Counted from the first letter of the stretch, positions 23,614 to 35,829 are shown. The stretch is DNA of 64,000 nucleotides from Roridomyces roridus (GCA_029378245.1 JARKIF010000025.1:310001-374000), one strand, 5' to 3'. Program-made: numbers and translations. The notes: generated by a model not told the origin, from the sequence alone.

Positions 23614-26157
23614 GTTCAGGGTCCACACTCCCTCGCACCGGTAAAAGCCCTCATTCTGCGCCAACTTCTCCTGGAACGCTGTCCCCTCTTCCTTGATGCT
23701 GTGACACTGTCGTCTAGGAATAGCCAATTCCTGCCCATTAAAAGGGCGAAGTGTAATTGCGCGCAACAGAACCTAAATGTCACTGGCGCGGCTGCGCCGG
23801 ATAGTTGGCTGAGCATGGATAAAAGATACTGTTCCTTTTCCTTCAGGACGTCACTATGCTTCGGACCAATCGAACGGGCTCACTGAAGGTTGACATTGAA
23901 CGGATAGCAAAGACAGGATCCCAGGGAGCAAGCAGTGAAATTTACCAGTCGGCCCAATCCAAAAAGTGGAAGGCGGTCGGTTTATCGCTCGACCCCGATG
24001 CGAACGGGTACAGGCCTGGCTTTCCATAATGTCACTCCTCCACTCATCGGGGGTAAGTGCGGGTCATCCGCAATCGAGGGTCCATAAATGAGTACCGGGC
24101 GCATCGAGGGGAGCCAGAGGAAGCGAGAGGTCAGGTCGCCAGGAAGGGAACCGGGCGGGCACGTAAGTTACGACTCGGCGCCATAAATTTCGTTTGCCTA
24201 TCAAAAGATTCGATCGACAATGGTTCGGGCGGGCTCACTTGCGAACTTGGCTTTATGTAAAACCATACTCGAGCAAGGATCACAAGGAGCGAGGGATCAA
24301 ATTTGCCAGTCGGCTGAATGCACGCCGATGAACTGCAACCTCACTACTGGTGATGTCCAAGTGATGTCCGTGGATTCGTCGAGTTTATATACTACATGAC
24401 AAAAGTCAACAGGTAATAATAGTATTCTCTGCTTCTGAAATGAAAGCTCAAATTTCAAACTCGAAGGTACCCCTGGATCATTTAGCCTCCCCGACGGGGG
24501 TTGTTGAATGGATTGGCCGCGGAAAAGCCCAGGTACAGACTTACAGTAGCTGTAAGGACGCGGAGCGGATCCGGGGCGAACGCGACCGGAGGAGTTGGGT
24601 GGATTCTCTATACTTTGGCGCCACATTCCTGGGGAGATGTCAAACTCAGATTCGATTTAGATCACAGGGCATGCCTTCGCTCCGCTCCGGCAAGCAACAC
24701 CAGATTGGGAATAAGCTCGTCATTGGCACTATACTATGTACGTGGTATTCCATACGGGTCAGAAGTAACTACATAGAAAACGATTTCAAGTGTGAAGTTG
24801 CGTCGATAAGAAGAGCATTGGTCCGTGTACGGCGACAGAGAGTAGAGAAGAAGATTACCCTGTCAGGCATTTGATGGACGGGTCTAGAGGATCTACGCGA
24901 GAAGCGTCGCAGCCAGTAGGAAGCCAGATAGCGTAGAAGATCGAGAGTGACCTGAGAGCAGTGAGTTCTTGTTTTACGGGCAGGGAATCCCGAGAGTTAG
25001 AATATAGCAGATCAAGTCCAGGAGCAGGCAGCAAGCGAAGAGTTGAGGGCAGAGGCTTGGAATCGAGAATTGGATGGATCTGAGAATTGGAACGTTCAGG
25101 TGACAGAATTAACGCGGGCCCGAAGGAAGATTCATAGCGGTCAAGCGGGATTGGGGGGCCAAGCTTAGAACTGCAAGTAGAGAGAAAATGTTCAAGAATC
25201 ATGCCAGAGAGAGCGAGACGCGCTGGAGAGCTCAGAAGACGAAGGGGAGGAGTTGCGCTGCAGCGCGGGAGCGACGGTTCAAAGGGTAGGAGTGTGGGTG
25301 AAATAACGGCAATCCATGCAGGGTTCTTCGATTGTATGCGCATGCCATGCCGGGCGACGCGTCATCTTCCGTCTGGCCGTGCCCCGCGCGGGACCTAAGG
25401 CCATTATTATCATTATTATTCCGGCGAAAAGTTGCTCTACTGCTGTTCCGTGCAAGTTATCAGCTACTGAGCTGTGCCGAGGGGACCCGTGTCGCGGCGT
25501 TCGAAGCTGTTGTACTGGCGGAACAGCAATCTGTCAAGTAGCTTCTCACTGCTCAGATGCCTCATTACTAATTAGCAGGCTCCCGGGAGGCATACGTTGC
25601 CTGCAGCCGGTGGCACATGGCCTTGTATCCTGTTGAACTCTGGGTTCTCGTGAGAAAAGCTGTAGAATATCTGGGGTGCTACAATCTTGAAGAACGGATA
25701 ATCATTGACAAAGATGGGGATGACATCACTAAGCCGCTTTTCTCAATGGAGCCGCGTCTCTGCCGTTTGGACGGTTATCTCGGCGGATGGATGGATGCTT
25801 CGTGGCTGCGCGTGACCTTCCTTTCTCTGTCGGACCTTGGATTTCCCAAAGCACCCTCCCCCACATCACCAGGTTATTCATCTGGAAAACACTCTCGTAC
25901 AATCCCCCGCATTCCGTACTTCAAAATACTTGCTGCGCGGCATATTGCATGATACCAATAGTCAAATCAATCACCATTCGCCTCCACGACGCACAAGATC
26001 CCGCTTCTTGGACCTTCGTTCCAGATATACCACCACGCCGAGCTCGGCCACGGGCCTCTTGACACTCTCTTGCTGACGTGAGACGGTCTTCTCTGTGCAC
26101 TCCGCCCTTCATATAAACGGGTTTCCCGCACCCACAGGACCCCACGCATCTCACACC
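23614..26157. other. Long intergenic region with old repeats and unassigned open frames
   Basis: A diverged direct duplication of about 45 bp occurs at 23918-23960 and 24273-24318 (shared core AAATTTRCCAGTCGGC). Open frames at 24855-25343 (-) and 25617-25952 (+) are 111-162 codons long but lack motifs, introns or support. An ATTATTATC-type microsatellite lies near 25402-25421. TATAAA at 26112-26117 is the likely P450 core promoter. Confidence 0.4.
26112..26117 (+). promoter_or_regulatory. TATA box of the cytochrome P450 gene
   Basis: TATAAA lies 46 bp before the ATG at 26158. Confidence 0.5.
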
Positions 26158-28410
26158 ATGCTCCTCTCACTGCTCTTTCAAATCCTGCTTCCGATTCTCC
26201 TCACCCTCCTCTGCTATGGGCTGTATCACGCGGTGCAATTCGTTTACGCGGAGCTCACCTCGCCTTTACACTTCATCGACGGCCCCAAGAATGCGAGTCT
26301 CCTGGCTGGGAATTTCGGCGAGATATTGGTATGCAGCTCGTCGCGGTTCTGTCCCTGGCTTTGGCTCATGACTTTTGTGAATAAGGCTAATCCGAGGAAG
26401 ACGTCCGAGTGGCGTCGGGAGTTTGGCCGGATCTTTCGATTCAAAGGACTTTTCAGCGTGTGTCCCCTTCTCCTTTACCCAGTTGACTAGAAAACTCACG
26501 CGAAAGCAGGTCACCGAGCTCCACGTCTGCGATGTCAAGGCTATTGACCACCTCGTGTCCCACCCCGCAGTTTATCAGAGACCGCCTGTGATCCTTGCTA
26601 GCACAGCAAAGGTGGTTGGTCACGGTGAGTCCGAGACGTGACCCTACATTTGAGATGCGTCTTAGGCTGTTGACAGGGATCTTGTCTGTGACTTCGGACG
26701 AGCATAAGCGGCAGAGACGCATCTTGAACCCGGCATTTGGCGTATCCCAAGTCCGGATGCTCACCGAGACATTCGTGGAAAAGTCCGTACAGGTGAGTTG
26801 TCAACGGCGGCGTACTTGTACTTCTTCCAACTGTCTTCAGCTGCGCGACATTTGGGACCATCAAATCACCCCAGGCGAATCTGCCATAATTGACGTGTCT
26901 CTCTGGTTGCGAAAAATGACGCTTGACGTGATCGGCAGTGCTGGTACGTTGGTCCCCGATCAGCCATTCCATACAGACTGATTGGTCGTCGAGGGTTCAA
27001 CTACGAGTTCAACGCATTGAACGAAGAAGGACGGACGAGCGAACTCAATCAAGTCTTTACCCAATTATTCCATTCGCCGAATTCAGAGCGGTACAACGCA
27101 TTCAGGTTGGCACAAGCCAGGATTCCCATTCTCCGCTTTTTTGTGAGTGACCCAGCTTCTTTGTTTTTACGGGCAAATGTAATTGAACTGCGAATAGCCG
27201 GTCCCAGGCGGGCGGATGCTACGCAATGCACGCATGAAGATGCAATCTATTGGAAGACGGATCGTAGCTGAAAGCTTGGAAGCCCTCAGGGCCGCAGAGG
27301 GCAGTAAATCGCTCGGCGCCAAGCGGGACTTGCTCTCCGTCCTCCTTCGAGCGAACGTGTCACCCGTTGTGCCTGAGAGCCAACGGATGACCGAGGAAGA
27401 GGCAATCGCACGTACGCAGTCACCACCATCATATTCAATTCAAGCTTACCTATCCTGCCTCTCATAGAAATCCCGTCTTTCTTCCTGGCGGGACAAGAGA
27501 CGACAAGTTCCGCCGTGTCTTGGGCTTTACACCGCCTGTGTTTGAATCCCGACGTTCAGGCCAAGCTCCGTGACGAACTGCTCACGATGTCAACCGACAA
27601 TCCGACTATGGAGGAACTCAATTCGCTGCCCTATCTCGAGAGCGTCGGTGCGTGCTTCGAAGTCCACCCTGCGCCTCACATTCGACTGACTAGATTCAAG
27701 TGCGGGAGACTATGCGTGTGCATTCGCCTGTGCCGGCCTTGCAGCGTATGGCCATGGACGACGATGTTCTTCCGTTGGCTAAACCGTACATCGACAAGGA
27801 CGGGAAGGAGCATTACAGCCTGCCGTGAGTCCTCTCGGATCTGGTGTGGTCTTCCATTTGGAACACTCCTCCCAGGATCCCGCAAGGCCAAACTATACAT
27901 ATCCCAATCCTCGCTATCAACACGGACAAGGAGATCTGGGGAGATGATGCAGAAGAATTCAGGTGTGTGTTAGAATGACATTCGATATTGCTGAGCGTTA
28001 TTTTTCATTCGCAGACCGGATCGGTGGGAGAAGATCCCAGAGGCGGCTAACAGCGTACCGGGTGTCTGGGCGCATCTCCTCACTTTCTTCGCGGGGCCGC
28101 ACAATTGTGAGTACATCATAGCATTGATCACAGCTCCTCAACATCCGCAGGTATCGGATTCCGATTCTCCCTCGTCGAGTGCGTACCTCCAGACTCCCCG
28201 TTTAGCCCAATGAGTACTGAACTCGCGTGCAGGATCAAAGCCCTCCTCTTCGTCCTTATCCGGGCGTTCGAGTTCGAGCCGGCGCTGCCCCAGGGGGATG
28301 TCATACCCTCCGCTGTAGGTATCACTGTCAGTCGGCCTACGATCGCCGGGAAAGGGAGGGCTTCGACTTTACCGATGATTGTGAAGAGGTTTGAGGGCGT
28401 TGAGTGCTAA
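26158..28410 (+). CDS. Cytochrome P450 monooxygenase
   Basis: A membrane-anchored haem-thiolate monooxygenase. Thirteen exons: 26158-26328, 26386-26457, 26510-26624, 26677-26792, 26841-26943, 26994-27142, 27198-27411, 27468-27647, 27701-27824, 27876-27962, 28015-28106, 28151-28178 and 28233-28410 (1629 nt, 542 aa). The N-terminal anchor is a 25-residue Leu-rich helix. The C-helix region reads HKRQRRILNPAF; the I-helix has AGQETT (about 321-326); the K-helix ExxR is E376-T-M-R379; the meander has FRPDRW; the haem loop is FFAGPHNCIGFRFSLVE with Cys about 475. Intron 1 (57 bp) is a multiple of three and open, so a 19-residue longer form is possible, but the shorter form fits the family better. 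The sequence pattern is of the CYP3/4-like clan common in basidiomycetes; substrate unknown. I see no clustered biosynthetic genes. Confidence 0.94.
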
Positions 28411-28496
28411 TTAACTCTGCAGTTTGTTTTCCAGTATTCTTCGAGTACATTTGCTTTGTGTATTGTATAGCAAGAAGGTTCTGTGCCTACAAGGGA

Positions 28497-31400
28497 CTAC
28501 ATAACTGGGAGTTTGGAGTCGAGTTTGAAAGTCGGATCGCATCTTGATCTAATGAGAGACTCTTTGGAGCTGAAAAAAATGTATAAGCGGTTCGGCCAGC
28601 CAATGCTAGCTCTGATAGGCCGAACAGGTCTTTTCCCGCGATCGCTCGGAAAGACGTGGGATAATTCTATTTGGCAACCCCCGTGCCGGATGTACGGGCG
28701 CGGTATATTTGGAATGTCTGGAATGTCGGCATGGACCGCATTCTGTTCAAACATTGGTGGGTTGTATGCACGAAATGTGTGCTCCCGGGGTGGCACAGGA
28801 ATCTCTGGATGGGGCCCTTGGAATGGTGACTGATGGGCCTGGATGAGACCTCCTGAAAGGATGGGGTCATGCACTGGCAGTGGTATTGCCACTGCAGAGT
28901 AGGCTTCTGCGGCACGGTGGTCACTGCGCAGTCGTTTCTCCAGATCCTTGGTAGCAAGCAGAATCTGTGACACTGTATTCTTTTCATTGGCAGCACGAAG
29001 CCATTTTTTATGATAAGATTCTAAGTGGCTCTCAAGCTTTGGGATTCCAGTCAGTCCCGACAGTGAAACCATGGTAGTATACCACACACCTTGTAAAAAA
29101 TGCTTTCCCCGTTTGCCTCACTATTCCAAGTCCTGGCAGCTTCCTTGAAGTTTGGTGGCCCATTCATAGCCTGCATCATAGCTGTGAAATGCTGTTTCTC
29201 TTCCACTGAGTGTACAGTGATCACAGCAAATTTTGTTCCTTGCTGCTCTGCAAGATATGCGTGCTTAAACTTGGAATCAACAACAGCATTGTATGGCCGA
29301 ATTCCGGCCATGATCCTGGTCTTTTCTGGCAAGGCCAAAATTCCAATGGTTTCTCCTCCTTGGATATATGGATTGCCATTGATCCATCCACGAAGCACTG
29401 GGGCATTGGGAACAAAAAATCTAGCCAAATCTAGTCGATTCAAAACTTCAACATTGTAGTGGCCCTGATACATCTTTCCACTCCGGTTCAGACTTCGGAC
29501 AACCAGGTTGTGAATGAAAACATAATCTTTAATACGAGCTGCTGCATGTCGTATTGAAGTTCCAGACTTGGGCATCCGATCTCTGAGACTCTTGTGAATA
29601 GATCCTTCGGGATTGTTTGTGCCACGTGCACAGCGGTAGATTGGGAGCTTTGTCTTGCACTCAATACACATTTGATAATAGAGCTGCACACCTGGCGGAT
29701 CAGACAACAGGCCCAGCTTGATTGCTTTGAGTACATTTTTTGCATCATGCCAAGCCTGAGCATTGAAAAGGGGAGCATTCGTCTTTGAATCCTTTTGTGA
29801 ACCATAGAGCTTAAAAACCTCATTCACTGCTTCATAGAGTTTGTCTGGGGGTGGCACCGTGCGTTTGCATCTATGCCATAGCCAGCGGGCATTAAACCGA
29901 AGTTGTGGATCCCAGGAGGAGTTCTGTGTTTTCAGATAGGCTTCAATTTGGGCTTTGTCATGTTCATCGGGAATAAAAATTGCATCACGCAAAGCAATGC
30001 CAAATGGTCTTCGCATCCCATGCTCTTTGGGTGTTTTAACACGAGCCATCCCATGCCATATATCCATAAGAACCCGACTCCTGATTTCCAGTGACCAAGT
30101 CGAGAATTCGGGATCCTGAACCAATGCCTCTAATGTCGCCTGATCATACTGGGCCTCCACCAAGCTCAACTCAGGTTGTGTGATCCCGCCTGAATCAGCT
30201 TCCGGTGGTGCACTGTCAATCTCATCCATCCAGGCTGTGGCATTGTCTGCAACTTCATCAGACCCCTGCTCAAGGAAATTGATCAATTCCTTCAGCTCTG
30301 CCTCATGTTCCGGTTGAATGGGTTGGTTGTCCTGTCTCGTATGTGGCAACTCTGTGGATACAGCCTCAGAGTCTTCAGTTGTCCTTCTATAGACTTTGTT
30401 TCGTGCATAAAGCATATCAAATGGAACAGGCCCAAAAGATTCCAGGGCTTGTTTATTATGCAAGGGGAGAATAGCTCCAGGTACACATACTTCGGAAACT
30501 GTGATTCTCACCCGACTTTTTGATATTGGCAAAGCATTTGGAATTGGAGCGGTGAGTGAGGAGAGGTGTCCTCGAGCAATCAATTGACCGTCAGGATGGT
30601 GTACTGAAACCGGTGTCCCAGGGAGTTCATCTTCAGATATTTGGCCAGGAACCTCAGACTTTGCCAGACGGACGTAGATATACAGCGAAGCCAATGCATC
30701 CAGAGCAGCATATTTGATTTGGTCTGGTGTCAGTTCAGTATTGCTCCAATTATTGCTGACTCGAATGGTGCTGCCCCTCTCTGTGCCTGCTGTAGCTTTG
30801 CTCAGAGTCTTTCCCAAGATACGTGCAGACAGATCTGCTAGTCCCATTCGAGCGTCTGTGATAACTCTGGCATCCTTGGCCATCCGAGCTAGATCTATGC
30901 CTCCTCCGAATGGGCCAGCTCCGGTCTCTTCTTCAAGACGTTTTAAATCCTGTCTGACTGCGCGACCAGCTTTGATGATTTGATTTGTCTTCAAAAAGCT
31001 GATTAGAGCCCCAGGAAGTTTGCCTTTGAAGTGCTCTATCTGGAAGATGGTCACCCAGTTCTTATATGCAATTTGAATGATTGCAGTTGGCTCCTTGGCT
31101 TTGGATCTGGAATTTGTGTTCACATTCCACTCTGCGTCAAATCCAACAACAAGTCTGTCTTCTGGATCTTCCAAATTGATATCTGTTGCAATTTTGGCAA
31201 GTTCGTCTTGAACACTAGCAACATCCCGACAGATGCGGACATCTACACCTTCAGGTATATCAAAAACAGGCAAACCAGGATACTTCTCGGTGGCAACAAC
31301 ATCCTGTGTGAGAGATGGAAAGACCCCTTCCAAGAATAATTTATCGGCAGCAGGGTTGTCTGTGAACACAGCTTCTGGCTGAGAAAGTCCGTAAAGGTCC

Positions 31401-31560
31401 AGATTTCTTTTAACCTTTTCCAAGGCTGCTTTGAATTCAACATGAGAACTGGTAGCAACAAAGGCAAGCACCCGTGCCTCCCCAAATTCGTTGGTCAGGG
31501 TCAGGGTTGCAGCAAAAACAGACTCCCCATTAATTTTCATGATCTGCTTGGTTGTCTTGT
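28497..31560 (-). pseudogene. Mobile-element protein with WRN-like 3'-5' exonuclease domain, downstream part of a split gene
   Basis: Two exons (31560-29090 and 29036-28497, 53-bp intron) encode about 1000 residues. A first segment (VFAATLTLTNEFGEARVLAF, then VFTDNPAADKLFLEGVFPSL) is typical of a large repeated agaricomycete protein family (exonuclease plus DUF6729). The DEDD exonuclease follows: GFDAEWN (Exo I), AGRAVRQDLKRL (Exo II) and YAALDALASLYIY (Exo III), so catalytic acids appear intact. The C-terminal half (YYQMCIECKTKLPIYRCARG and onward) is the family's conserved tail. The reading frame runs into the junction at 31560, where a 1257-bp insertion separates it from its N-terminal part at 32818-33215. 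The family's wide repetition suggests a mobile element; its transposition chemistry is not established. The first internal ATG (31540) could allow a truncated product. Confidence 0.85.
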
Positions 31561-31641
31561 TATCCGTTCTTTAAGATTATGGCTCCATCACTGATTGTGC
31601 TTCCCCATTTGTGTATTCTCTTTTTGTTTCCCTCTCTCATC

Positions 31642-31850
31642 CTACCGTTGAACAAGTGCCTTCTCTACAGCTCTTTCACGAATCTCTCCCACGAAAGCCG
31701 CTTCTTTTTCCAGATCAATGCCGCGCCGTAACAGCATTTCAAACTGTATAACACCGGCTCGACACACAAAGTATGCCTGCCGAGCGCCGCGCGTCGCCTT
31801 GAACTTGAGAAAATCATCCCAAATTGGGTTCCCTCTGCCCTGTCCACGCA
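31642..31850 (-). CDS. Unidentified 60-70-aa protein-like frame within the insertion
   Basis: The segment reads GNPIWDDFLKFKATRGARQA then FEMLLRRGIDLEKEAAFV and ends at a stop at 31642. It is charged and helical-looking, with a plausible real-protein composition, and might be the last exon of a captured or decayed gene. I could not find its upstream exons, and no family is recognised. Confidence 0.3.
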
Positions 31851-32449
31851 CCTCATGATAAGCTTACTACCCGTTCTTGGCTGATAATCAGCTCGGCGAG
31901 AACGCGCGTTCTGCGGCCCTCAACAGCTTTCTACAGCAGTGTTACCGCAATGGACCCTCTCGGGGATTCAGCCCTCGCCGTGACGACGTATGTTGGATCT
32001 ATGCCTGCCGTAGCTGTCACATATAAACCCTCAGCGCTCAGCCCTGAATCCATCTCCACCCACCGTTCTTTCCCCTCCTCCCGTGGCCAGCTTCCGTGCT
32101 GAACATCACTCCTTCTCTGATGATCCTCTGTTGTCGACTGGGTTCTTCCACCTGGCATATACACTGCGGACGCCGAATCTCGTTGATTGGTTACTCCCTG
32201 GGGCTGCCGGAAAATCAATGCACAAGATTCGTCAATTGCACGGTGTGCACCGTCTGGGATACACTCTTAGATGTTGTCTCAACTGTCGCAAGCCATCTGC
32301 TCGCTATTCAGAGAATGCCGCGACTTGACCGACGGCCATCGCCTTCAAATCCTCAACTATCGTGTCCCAACACTGACCGATTAGAATCCGCGCTGCAATG
32401 ATAAAGCTGCAAGCATCCGTCGTCCCTCTGTTTCAGCGCCCACTTCTCA

Positions 32450-32695
32450 ATGGCACCAACCTCAGCGTGCTTACCTGGCAGCTTCCCAGCTCTCACCACC
32501 GTGATCATTCTCGCATTTTCATGCAAATTCGCTGGCAAATGGGTCCTGGCCGCAACCTACGGCCTGCTCGCTGTATGTGTCATAATTTGCTTCACCGCTG
32601 GGCCCGGTCGTCTCGTGTCGCGCGATCCGAGGCGGGCCTACGAGATTCTGCAGCATTGGACCTCCCGAGCCCCGTTTCGTTCTTTTATTATGTAG
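32450..32695 (+). CDS. Possible small membrane protein or gene fragment within the insertion
   Basis: An 81-codon frame has two hydrophobic segments (FPALTTVIILAFSC and LAATYGLLAVCVIICFTAG), followed by a basic tail. Upstream plus-strand sequence from about 32118 (RISLIGYSLGLPENQC...) is also protein-like, and a TATA-like ACATATAAA is at 32018-32026. I could not settle exon joins. It may be a fragment of a multi-pass membrane protein carried in by the insertion. Confidence 0.3.
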   Translation: MAPTSACLPGSFPALTTVIILAFSCKFAGKWVLAATYGLLAVCVIICFTAGPGRLVSRDPRRAYEILQHWTSRAPFRSFIM

Positions 32696-32817
32696 CATCC
32701 CTAGCTTTACTGGAAAACAGATATAAATTCGGTTCATTAGCTCATGCAAAATAAATCTCGATGCCAGTTCTGAACTTGAACGTGTGAGGCAAAAATGCCG
32801 GAGCGAAGCGAAGGCAC

Positions 32818-33215
32818 GTCTTGTATGTATGATCAATAGCACCCAATCGTAGACTTTTCATGGCGGCCTGCTGGTCCATCTCCCTGCTATGCTCCTCAAT
32901 GTACAAGTCATACATCACGCGAAGCCAAGCACTGCTAGGAACAAAGCCACTATATCCTTTGGGGTCATCAAAACAACTGAACTCGGTAAACATCAGTGGA
33001 TTTTCATAGCTTTGGCAAAGCTCAGGATGAGCATTTGCCCAGGAAACCACTCCATCCAGATACTGAGCATGCAATTTGTCAAAGCGCAGTCTATGCAGAA
33101 CCTGAAGACTGTTCGAAAACTGCTTTGAACCGAGTCCATAGTGAAACACTGTTCTCATCAATTCAAAAATTGGCTTTGCCATGGCCCCTCGGTGGCCTGG
33201 GCTCGACAATCCCAC
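32818..33215 (-). pseudogene. Upstream part of the split exonuclease-element gene
   Basis: Reads KPIFELMRTVFHYGLGSKQF, then YSGFVPSSAWLRVMYDLYIE and MKSLRLGAIDHTYK, the segment that directly precedes the VFAATLTLTNEFGE region in intact family members. It is cut at the insertion junction (32818) and is missing the zinc-binding N-terminal half upstream, where recognisable sequence stops near 33185. With the part at 28497-31560 it forms one disrupted gene. Confidence 0.8.
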
Positions 33216-33568
33216 GGGCCAGAATCGAACGGGCTCACCAAAAGGACCATGACCATCAGAGCCTCACGTACAGAGGTACCAAAGACTACCGTCGGTTTCA
33301 ACATTTCCAGAGAATCCGGCCCCAACATCGAAGTTTAGTTTGTCCGTGCGGGCCGATCTGGAGGACGCATATTCAAAATGTTTGAAGCTCACATCCGAAG
33401 CCATTCTGAGAGCCAGCCAGGAAAGACCAAGCAAAAAAACCGGGGAGACAAACGAGCTACTATTGCTCAACTCGGAATCGAACGGGTTAGAACCTTGCTT
33501 TGACGAGCGCACAGCCTCATACGATATCGATTCTTCCGGTAGCAGATACAGAAGGCCACAAGAGCCCG
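33216..33568. other. Intergenic region
   Basis: Two AATCGAACGGG motifs (about 33223 and 33475), also seen near 23865, hint at an old repeat. No gene is supported. Confidence 0.35.
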
Positions 33569-34202
33569 TCACTGGATATCGCCGCTCTTGACGACGGTCA
33601 CGAATACGTCCCCGAGTTCTACCAGCACCATCTACCAAGACTATCAGCGAGGGAGCTAAGTTTCAACTGGCACGAACCTTGGTAACCTCCTCCCCCGTCG
33701 CTCCCGGTATATCCCGATCCCCAATCGCATCTTCGACAACCAAAACCTCGTATCCCAGCTGATCGGCCTCGCGCGCCGTCGTACTCACACAGACATGCGC
33801 CATATACCCTGTCAGCACAACCTTCTTGAGCCCTGTCTTGTCGATCTGAGCCCTAAGCGTCGTCTCCGCGAAACATCCTGGGAATTGCTTGGGTACCACA
33901 AACTCGGTGGTGCTGCCCTCCGTCGGCCGGAGTTCGAGGAATTCCTCGGCGAGCGCAGTCTTGGGAGTGAAGACGGGCGCCCCTTCGGGAGTGATGTGCA
34001 CGACATGGGCTACGGCACCCCCGGTGGCACGGTATTTCTCGAGGAGGCTAGCGATAGCTGGGCGGGAGGAGGCGATGTTGGTAACTGCGAGCAAGCCGTC
34101 GGCGTATTCGCCTTGCGCGTCGATGATGACGAGGACAGAGTCTTTGGTCGTAGCCGTGGACGGGGGAGCTCCGACCAGTTCGCGGAAGGATTTGGGGGAC
34201 AT
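33569..34202 (-). CDS. Isochorismatase-family cysteine hydrolase
   Basis: A 195-aa single-domain alpha/beta hydrolase of the isochorismatase/nicotinamidase fold. Exons 34202-33678 and 33631-33569 (588 nt) are joined over a 46-bp intron, giving [16 protein letters not shown]. The catalytic triad is visible: Asp28 ([11 protein letters not shown]), Lys105 ([11 protein letters not shown]) and Cys138 ([14 protein letters not shown]). The cis-peptide region and [19 protein letters not shown] are typical. No signal peptide, so cytoplasmic. An in-frame ATG 24 codons upstream exists, but the MSPKSF start matches the usual family length. Likely amide or enol-ether hydrolysis; substrate cannot be assigned. 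Confidence 0.92.
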
Positions 34203-34524
34203 GGGTGATGGTGAGGAAGAGTCCTGTTTAAGTATAAGGCCGGTGCTGCCGGTGTGGGAATCATGGCACGTCACGGATCATGGTCATGCGACCCGAATTG
34301 GCCGGACACTTGCCATTTCGGGCTCATCCGTCTCAGCGGAGCGTGATGCCGAATGGGCCCGCTTCGGCATTGGTAATTGGAGGCAGTAAGCCCGCTCGGA
34401 TCGCGTCCGCGGTCCGCCTGCCGAAAGACTTGTTTTTTTGTCAAGCCTTGATGTACCCTGGACCCGACTTCATTCAACCAAGATTCCGAGAAAGTTTCAA
34501 ACACCATCCGGCCTAGTTGGGTAT
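34203..34524. other. Short intergenic region
   Basis: Promoter side of the isochorismatase gene and 3' side of the glycine-rich gene. No specific feature is seen. Confidence 0.4.
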
Positions 34525-35105
34525 CTACTTCGCCTCATTCTTCTTGGCCAGCTTCTTGAGCAACACCTTCATCGCCGTCTTCAACTCGTTGATGTGCCCG
34601 CCCTTCAGCCCACAATCATCCTTCAGCTCCTGCGGAGAGGCGTTCGCAACGGAGGAGAGCTTATTATATCCCTCGGCACGGAGCTTTTGATATATAGCCT
34701 TCTCGATGCCGTGCTCGGTGCAGAATTTCTTGAGGTCCATGTCGGGCAGCGAATACACTTCGTCCTCGGGAAGGAGCGGCTCAGCCATATCAGCGGTTTC
34801 GCCGTGTCCGCCCTGGCCGCCCATATTTCCTCCCTCGCCGCCGGCGCCCCCAATTCCACCTTGAGTGTCGAATTGAGTATATATGGACGTGGAAGTCGGC
34901 TAGTGCCATCGTACGTACCGGTAAGCTCCAAACTCTGGGTTACTTTGACCAGGGTAGCGTTGGGTCGGGGACCCCCACCACGGCCACCGTTCCCCCCTAT
35001 CCTGGGGCTGGCTCCCCCTGGACCGCCTCTTCCTCCTACCACAGCCATAAGTCTATGATCACGCCGGAAGGAAGAGAGCGTACCATTAATCTTGAGGGAC
35101 AACAT
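34525..35105 (-). CDS. Glycine-rich protein with C-terminal SAM-like helical domain (paralogue 1)
   Basis: A 157-aa protein from exons 35105-35084, 35035-34919 and 34859-34525 (474 nt; introns 48 and 59 bp). Two Gly-rich blocks (GGRGGPGG...GGNGGRGGG and GGIGGAGGEGGNMGGQGG) each start a new exon, and each intron is phase 1 and splits a Gly codon. The last 80 residues (LPDMDLKKFCTEHGIEKAIY, then LSSVANASPQELKDDCGLKG and a basic helix) look like a five-helix SAM-type interaction domain, including the late GLK-G-H-I-x-x-L turn. No signal peptide. The neighbour at 35830 has the same plan. I infer a protein-interaction adaptor role, because the same Gly-rich module is found in the NB-ARC/TPR receptor at 51027-54329. 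Function not known. Confidence 0.8.
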
Positions 35106-35829
35106 CTCTGCTGGTACTCGCGAGCGGTAGTAGGTGGGTGTTCTGCTTCTTGAGGGTCCACTCTTAGTCCACCTACTTATATGTCAAGGATACGAAAACA
35201 CGCGGTTGTTATGCTCGTCCCTCGACCCAGATACAAAGTGGGTCGGATGGCAGATCTAGATCGACGCCACCTTGCTATGCCTGCTCAACACCGGCTGTGC
35301 AGCATCGCAACACCATCGCCTTTTCCTGTACACCGTATATTTTAGCTTGCGTACTAAAATTCACGCTCATTGCATTCCCTGACAGCCGTTATTTTCCCAG
35401 TAGGTTACATCTCACAGTTCATCCGCCGATCAGCAGCCCATTGCAACTTGAACGATAAATTACACTCACCTTTCTGCGCAAGTAGGTCGGACGGATCTGA
35501 ATGAAATGCCGCCGATCGTCGACCGTCGGTCTGCTCCAAATGCAATTTAGAGCCAACTCCCTGCGGTCGGCGGTATCAGTGCGGCCATCAGGGTGAGAAG
35601 GAAGAACCCAAAAACGTCCCCATCATACAGCTTCAATCGGCATTCTCCGCCAGCGGAATGCTAAACGTGGGTCGATAGAGTATGTATGACATCCGCGTTC
35701 ACCGGCCAGGCATGAGCCTGCCTTGAGGCCGCGGATGCATCCCTCAGCACGCGAAAATGAACAAGAATTGTGTATTTGTTCGGCGATCACTATACCAATA
35801 ATTCGCTGATCTCTGTTCTCAACCACAAA
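35106..35829. other. Intergenic region between the two glycine-rich paralogues
   Basis: No gene is supported in about 720 bp. It is likely the promoter of the 34525-35105 gene and the 3' flank of the 35830-36384 gene. Confidence 0.4.

Larger units (their letters stand above)
31554..32824. mobile_element. 1257-bp insertion splitting the exonuclease element gene, with 7-bp target duplication
   Basis: GTCTTGT occurs at 31554-31560 and again at 32818-32824. Removing 31561-32817 plus one copy rejoins the minus-strand frame exactly: ...AIDHTYK joins TTKQIMKINGE..., the order seen in intact relatives. The insert has no clear terminal inverted repeat or A-tail, so its type is unknown. It contains protein-like pieces (31642-31850 minus, 32100-32700 plus) that may be captured host sequence. 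Confidence 0.8.

Noticed and set aside
24855..25343. 162-codon minus-strand frame
   Set aside because: Single uninterrupted frame in intergenic DNA with no motif; possible but unsupported.
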